Assembly (NCBI GenBank): GCA_945614335.1 | Contig: CALZAP010000056.1 | Coordinates: 1 to 7,558, forward strand | Origin: an uncultured Prevotella sp. | GTDB lineage: Bacteria > Bacteroidota > Bacteroidia > Bacteroidales > Bacteroidaceae | Direction of reading: 5' to 3' | Length of the DNA stretch: 7,558 nt | Shown: in pieces, positions 5,682-7,558 of the stretch | Layout: every line of letters starts with the position of its first letter | Numbering within the stretch: the first letter of the stretch is position 1 | Program-made: the position numbers and the translations under genes | The notes under the pieces: model-generated | The model's input: the letters and a program-made list of their open reading frames with translations, nothing else | Told to the model about the DNA's origin: nothing | Database searches by the model: none

Positions 5682-6695
5682 TCAAAACTGATTCTCTATA
5701 ATGTCTGTCAGTACATCGCTCATCTTTAGTCCGGCAGCTTTTACCTGCTGTGGGATGAAACTGGTGAGGGTCATGCCTGGAGTGGTGTTGATTTCGAGCA
5801 GGTTTATCTTGTCCACTTCTTGTCCGTCCTTACCTTTGCCCTTGCTTATAATGTAGTCGATGCGGATTATTCCGTTACAGTGAAGAATGTCGTAGATGTG
5901 GCTTGTCAGTTCGGCAACGCGTCTTGCTGTGTCATCGTTTATGCGCGCTGGGGTAATCTCCTGGACTTGACCATTGTATTTTGCGTCGTAGTCGAAGAAC
6001 TCGTTGCTTGTCACTACTTCTGTCGCGGGGAAGACCACGGATTTTTCGCGTGTCTTGTAGCAACCGATAGATATCTCGGTTCCCTCAAGGTATGATTCCA
6101 CCATCACGTCGCTGCTCTCGAGCATTGCCTTGCGTATGGCAGGGGCAAGCTGGTCTTTGTTCTTAACCTTTGAAACACCAAAGCTGCTTCCGTCGGCAGC
6201 CGGCTTGACAAAACAAGGCATTCCGATACGTTCTTCAACCTCGTCATCGCTGACCACCTCTTCGTAGCCTTTGCGAATGAGCAGGCTGTCGGCCACTGTC
6301 ACCCCATAGCTGCGCAAATACTGATTGAGTACAAACTTGTCGAATGTCATGGCTTCTACAAGAACACCGCTGGTGGAATAGGGAATGCCGATGAGTTCGA
6401 AATAGCCTTGGAGAATTCCGTTCTCGCCAGGGGTGCCGTGTATGGTGATGTATGCGTAGTCGAAGAATATCTTGTGACCGTTGTTCTTGAACGAGAAGTC
6501 GTTAAGGTCTATTCTTGAAGTGGTTCCGTCGCCTAAGTCTACGTTCCAGTCAAGTCCCTTCATTTCAACTATATATACATCGTAACGATCTTTGTCGAAG
6601 AATGAGTACAGACCCTGTGCTGATCGGAGTGAAACATCGTGCTCCGAAGAGTCGCCACCGCAAACTATGGCTATTTTCCTTTTCTCTTGTTCCAT
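5682..6695 (-). CDS. ddl: D-alanine--D-alanine ligase
   Basis: Ddl joins two D-alanines with ATP in the cytoplasm, supplying the dipeptide that MurF adds to the peptidoglycan precursor. The 337-residue protein is complete. Motifs in order: CGGDSSEHDVSL (12-23) with Glu18 for the first D-Ala; HGTPGENG (86-93); Lys120 and Lys164 (FVKPAADGSSFG) for ATP phosphates; FDYDAKY (234-240), the omega-loop with Tyr240, which favours D-Ala over D-lactate as second substrate; and RID...LLEINTTPGMT, with Arg279, Asp280, Glu301 and Asn303 around the magnesium ions. The usual E-D-G or L-D-G wording is replaced by ENG, which I take as a lineage variant. It follows the pseudouridine synthase gene by 49 bp and precedes the acyltransferase by 11 bp. 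Its stop codon is TGA, direct evidence that TGA terminates in this genome. Nothing suggests a resistance-type D-Lac or D-Ser ligase. Confidence 0.96.
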   Translation of the reverse strand: MEQEKRKIAIVCGGDSSEHDVSLRSAQGLYSFFDKDRYDVYIVEMKGLDWNVDLGDGTTSRIDLNDFSFKNNGHKIFFDYAYITIHGTPGENGILQGYFELIGIPYSTSGVLVEAMTFDKFVLNQYLRSYGVTVADSLLIRKGYEEVVSDDEVEERIGMPCFVKPAADGSSFGVSKVKNKDQLAPAIRKAMLESSDVMVESYLEGTEISIGCYKTREKSVVFPATEVVTSNEFFDYDAKYNGQVQEITPARINDDTARRVAELTSHIYDILHCNGIIRIDYIISKGKGKDGQEVDKINLLEINTTPGMTLTSFIPQQVKAAGLKMSDVLTDIIENQF

Positions 6696-6744
6696 TGTTG
6701 TAATACTTGTTGTGTCTATATAAAGTTTTGTTCTATTATACTAT

Positions 6745-7558
6745 TTATACCTTCAGCGAAGGAGTGTATCGACGCCATTTCTCTAAAAGATTGCCCAGGT
6801 CTTCTGGTATGTCTGACGTGAAGTCCATCTGCTTTTTTGTCCTTGGGTGTACAAAACCAAGTGTCCTGGCGTGTAGGGCTTGTCGGGGACATGTCTTGAA
6901 GCCATTGAGGATGAACTGCCGGTAGCTCCCGGTGCGTTCGCCACGGAGTATCTCTGTGCCGCCATAACGTTCGTCGCTGAAAAGAGGATGGCCTATATGC
7001 TTCATGTGAGCTCGTATCTGATGGGTGCGGCCTGTCTCCAGTATGCACTCCACCAACGTTACATATCCAAAGCGCTCCAACACCTTGTAGTGGGTTACTG
7101 CAGGCTTGCCGGTTTCCGAACCTTGGGGAAATACGGCCATGCGAAGCCTGTCTTTCGGGTCGCGACCAATGTTGCCTTCTATAGTGCCGCTGTCTTCCAC
7201 AAAATTGCCCCACACCAGGGCATTGTAACTCCTGTGTGTCGTCTTGTTGAAAAACTGGACTCCTAAGGAAGTCTTGGCCTCCGGTGTCTTCGCTATGACA
7301 AGCAGGCCGCTCGTGTCTTTGTCTATTCTATGCACAAGGCCTACTTGTGGGTCGTTAGGGTCGTATGACGGTATGTTGCGCATGTGCCAGGCAATGGCGT
7401 TGACAAGAGTGCCGTGAAAATTACCACATCCCGGATGCACAACCAGACCCGCTGGCTTGTTGACCACCATAAGGTCGTCGTCTTCATAGACAATGTCTAA
7501 CGGTATTTCTTCAGGCTCTATCGTGGTGTCATAATGCGGGCGGTCAAGCATCAGTGTG
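6745..7558 (-). CDS. rluD: RluA/RluD-family 23S rRNA pseudouridine synthase, 5' end outside the window
   Basis: This is the catalytic domain and C-terminus of a large-subunit rRNA pseudouridine synthase; the N-terminal S4-like RNA-binding domain (about 80-90 residues) lies beyond the right edge. The frame is open through base 7558. Numbered from the first visible Met (7551), the motifs are DDLMVVNKPAGLVVHPG (25-41) and GLVHRIDKDTSGLL (71-84), where Asp77 is the catalytic aspartate of the family. ETGRTHQIRAHMKHIGHPL (170-188) is the RluA-family arginine motif. The visible Met is probably internal, since family members have residues upstream. RluD of E. coli modifies positions 1911, 1915 and 1917 of 23S rRNA; the length pattern and PDDPQVGLVHR-like context suggest the RluD branch, but RluC-type targets are not excluded. 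It heads the visible part of the ddl-acyltransferase-NigD transcription block. Confidence 0.9.
   Translation of the reverse strand, partial: TLMLDRPHYDTTIEPEEIPLDIVYEDDDLMVVNKPAGLVVHPGCGNFHGTLVNAIAWHMRNIPSYDPNDPQVGLVHRIDKDTSGLLVIAKTPEAKTSLGVQFFNKTTHRSYNALVWGNFVEDSGTIEGNIGRDPKDRLRMAVFPQGSETGKPAVTHYKVLERFGYVTLVECILETGRTHQIRAHMKHIGHPLFSDERYGGTEILRGERTGSYRQFILNGFKTCPRQALHARTLGFVHPRTKKQMDFTSDIPEDLGNLLEKWRRYTPSLKV

Noticed and set aside
5671..5685. TTG start for the acyltransferase, overlapping the ddl stop.
   Set aside because: It adds only five residues; the ATG at 5670 is the simpler start.

Overview
The window looks like chromosome of a Bacteroidales bacterium, most likely Prevotella or a close relative. 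The grounds are protein signatures recognised from memory: a NigD-like lipoprotein, a Bacteroidetes-type glycerolipid acyltransferase carrying the NHRDIVLD variant motif, and RluA-family and Ddl proteins of Bacteroidales style. Several genes lack a Shine-Dalgarno sequence and the short spacers are AT-rich, which also fits. No database search was possible. All seven genes lie on the minus strand, so transcription runs from the right end of the window to the left.

Right block (about 7558 down to 3820): an RluA/RluD-type pseudouridine synthase cut by the window edge, D-alanine--D-alanine ligase (ddl), an acyltransferase-family protein, and a NigD-like lipoprotein. Gaps are 49, 11 and 15 bp, consistent with one housekeeping and envelope operon covering rRNA modification, peptidoglycan precursor synthesis, probable phospholipid synthesis and an outer-membrane lipoprotein.

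Middle block (3758 down to 480): a threonine-to-glycine cluster, kbl - tdh - threonine aldolase, with gaps of 21 and 9 bp. Tdh is the zinc-dependent MDR type with all metal ligands in place, in the same kbl-tdh order as E. coli. Tdh plus Kbl makes glycine and acetyl-CoA from threonine; the aldolase makes glycine and acetaldehyde. kbl carries an in-frame TGA at codon 26 where the family has arginine, while the rest of the reading frame is intact. It is either a fresh pseudogene, a gene that restarts at a GTG 17 codons downstream, or a sequence error.

Left end (1-479): no gene. Its one striking feature is an array of four 15-bp near-palindromes (consensus TTCCGCA-N-TGCGGAA) spaced exactly 21 bp apart at 268-345. 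The array is symmetric about one axis, so it also forms a 94-bp imperfect inverted repeat (260-353). It has no T-tract and does not look like a standard terminator. This is the least explained structure in the window.
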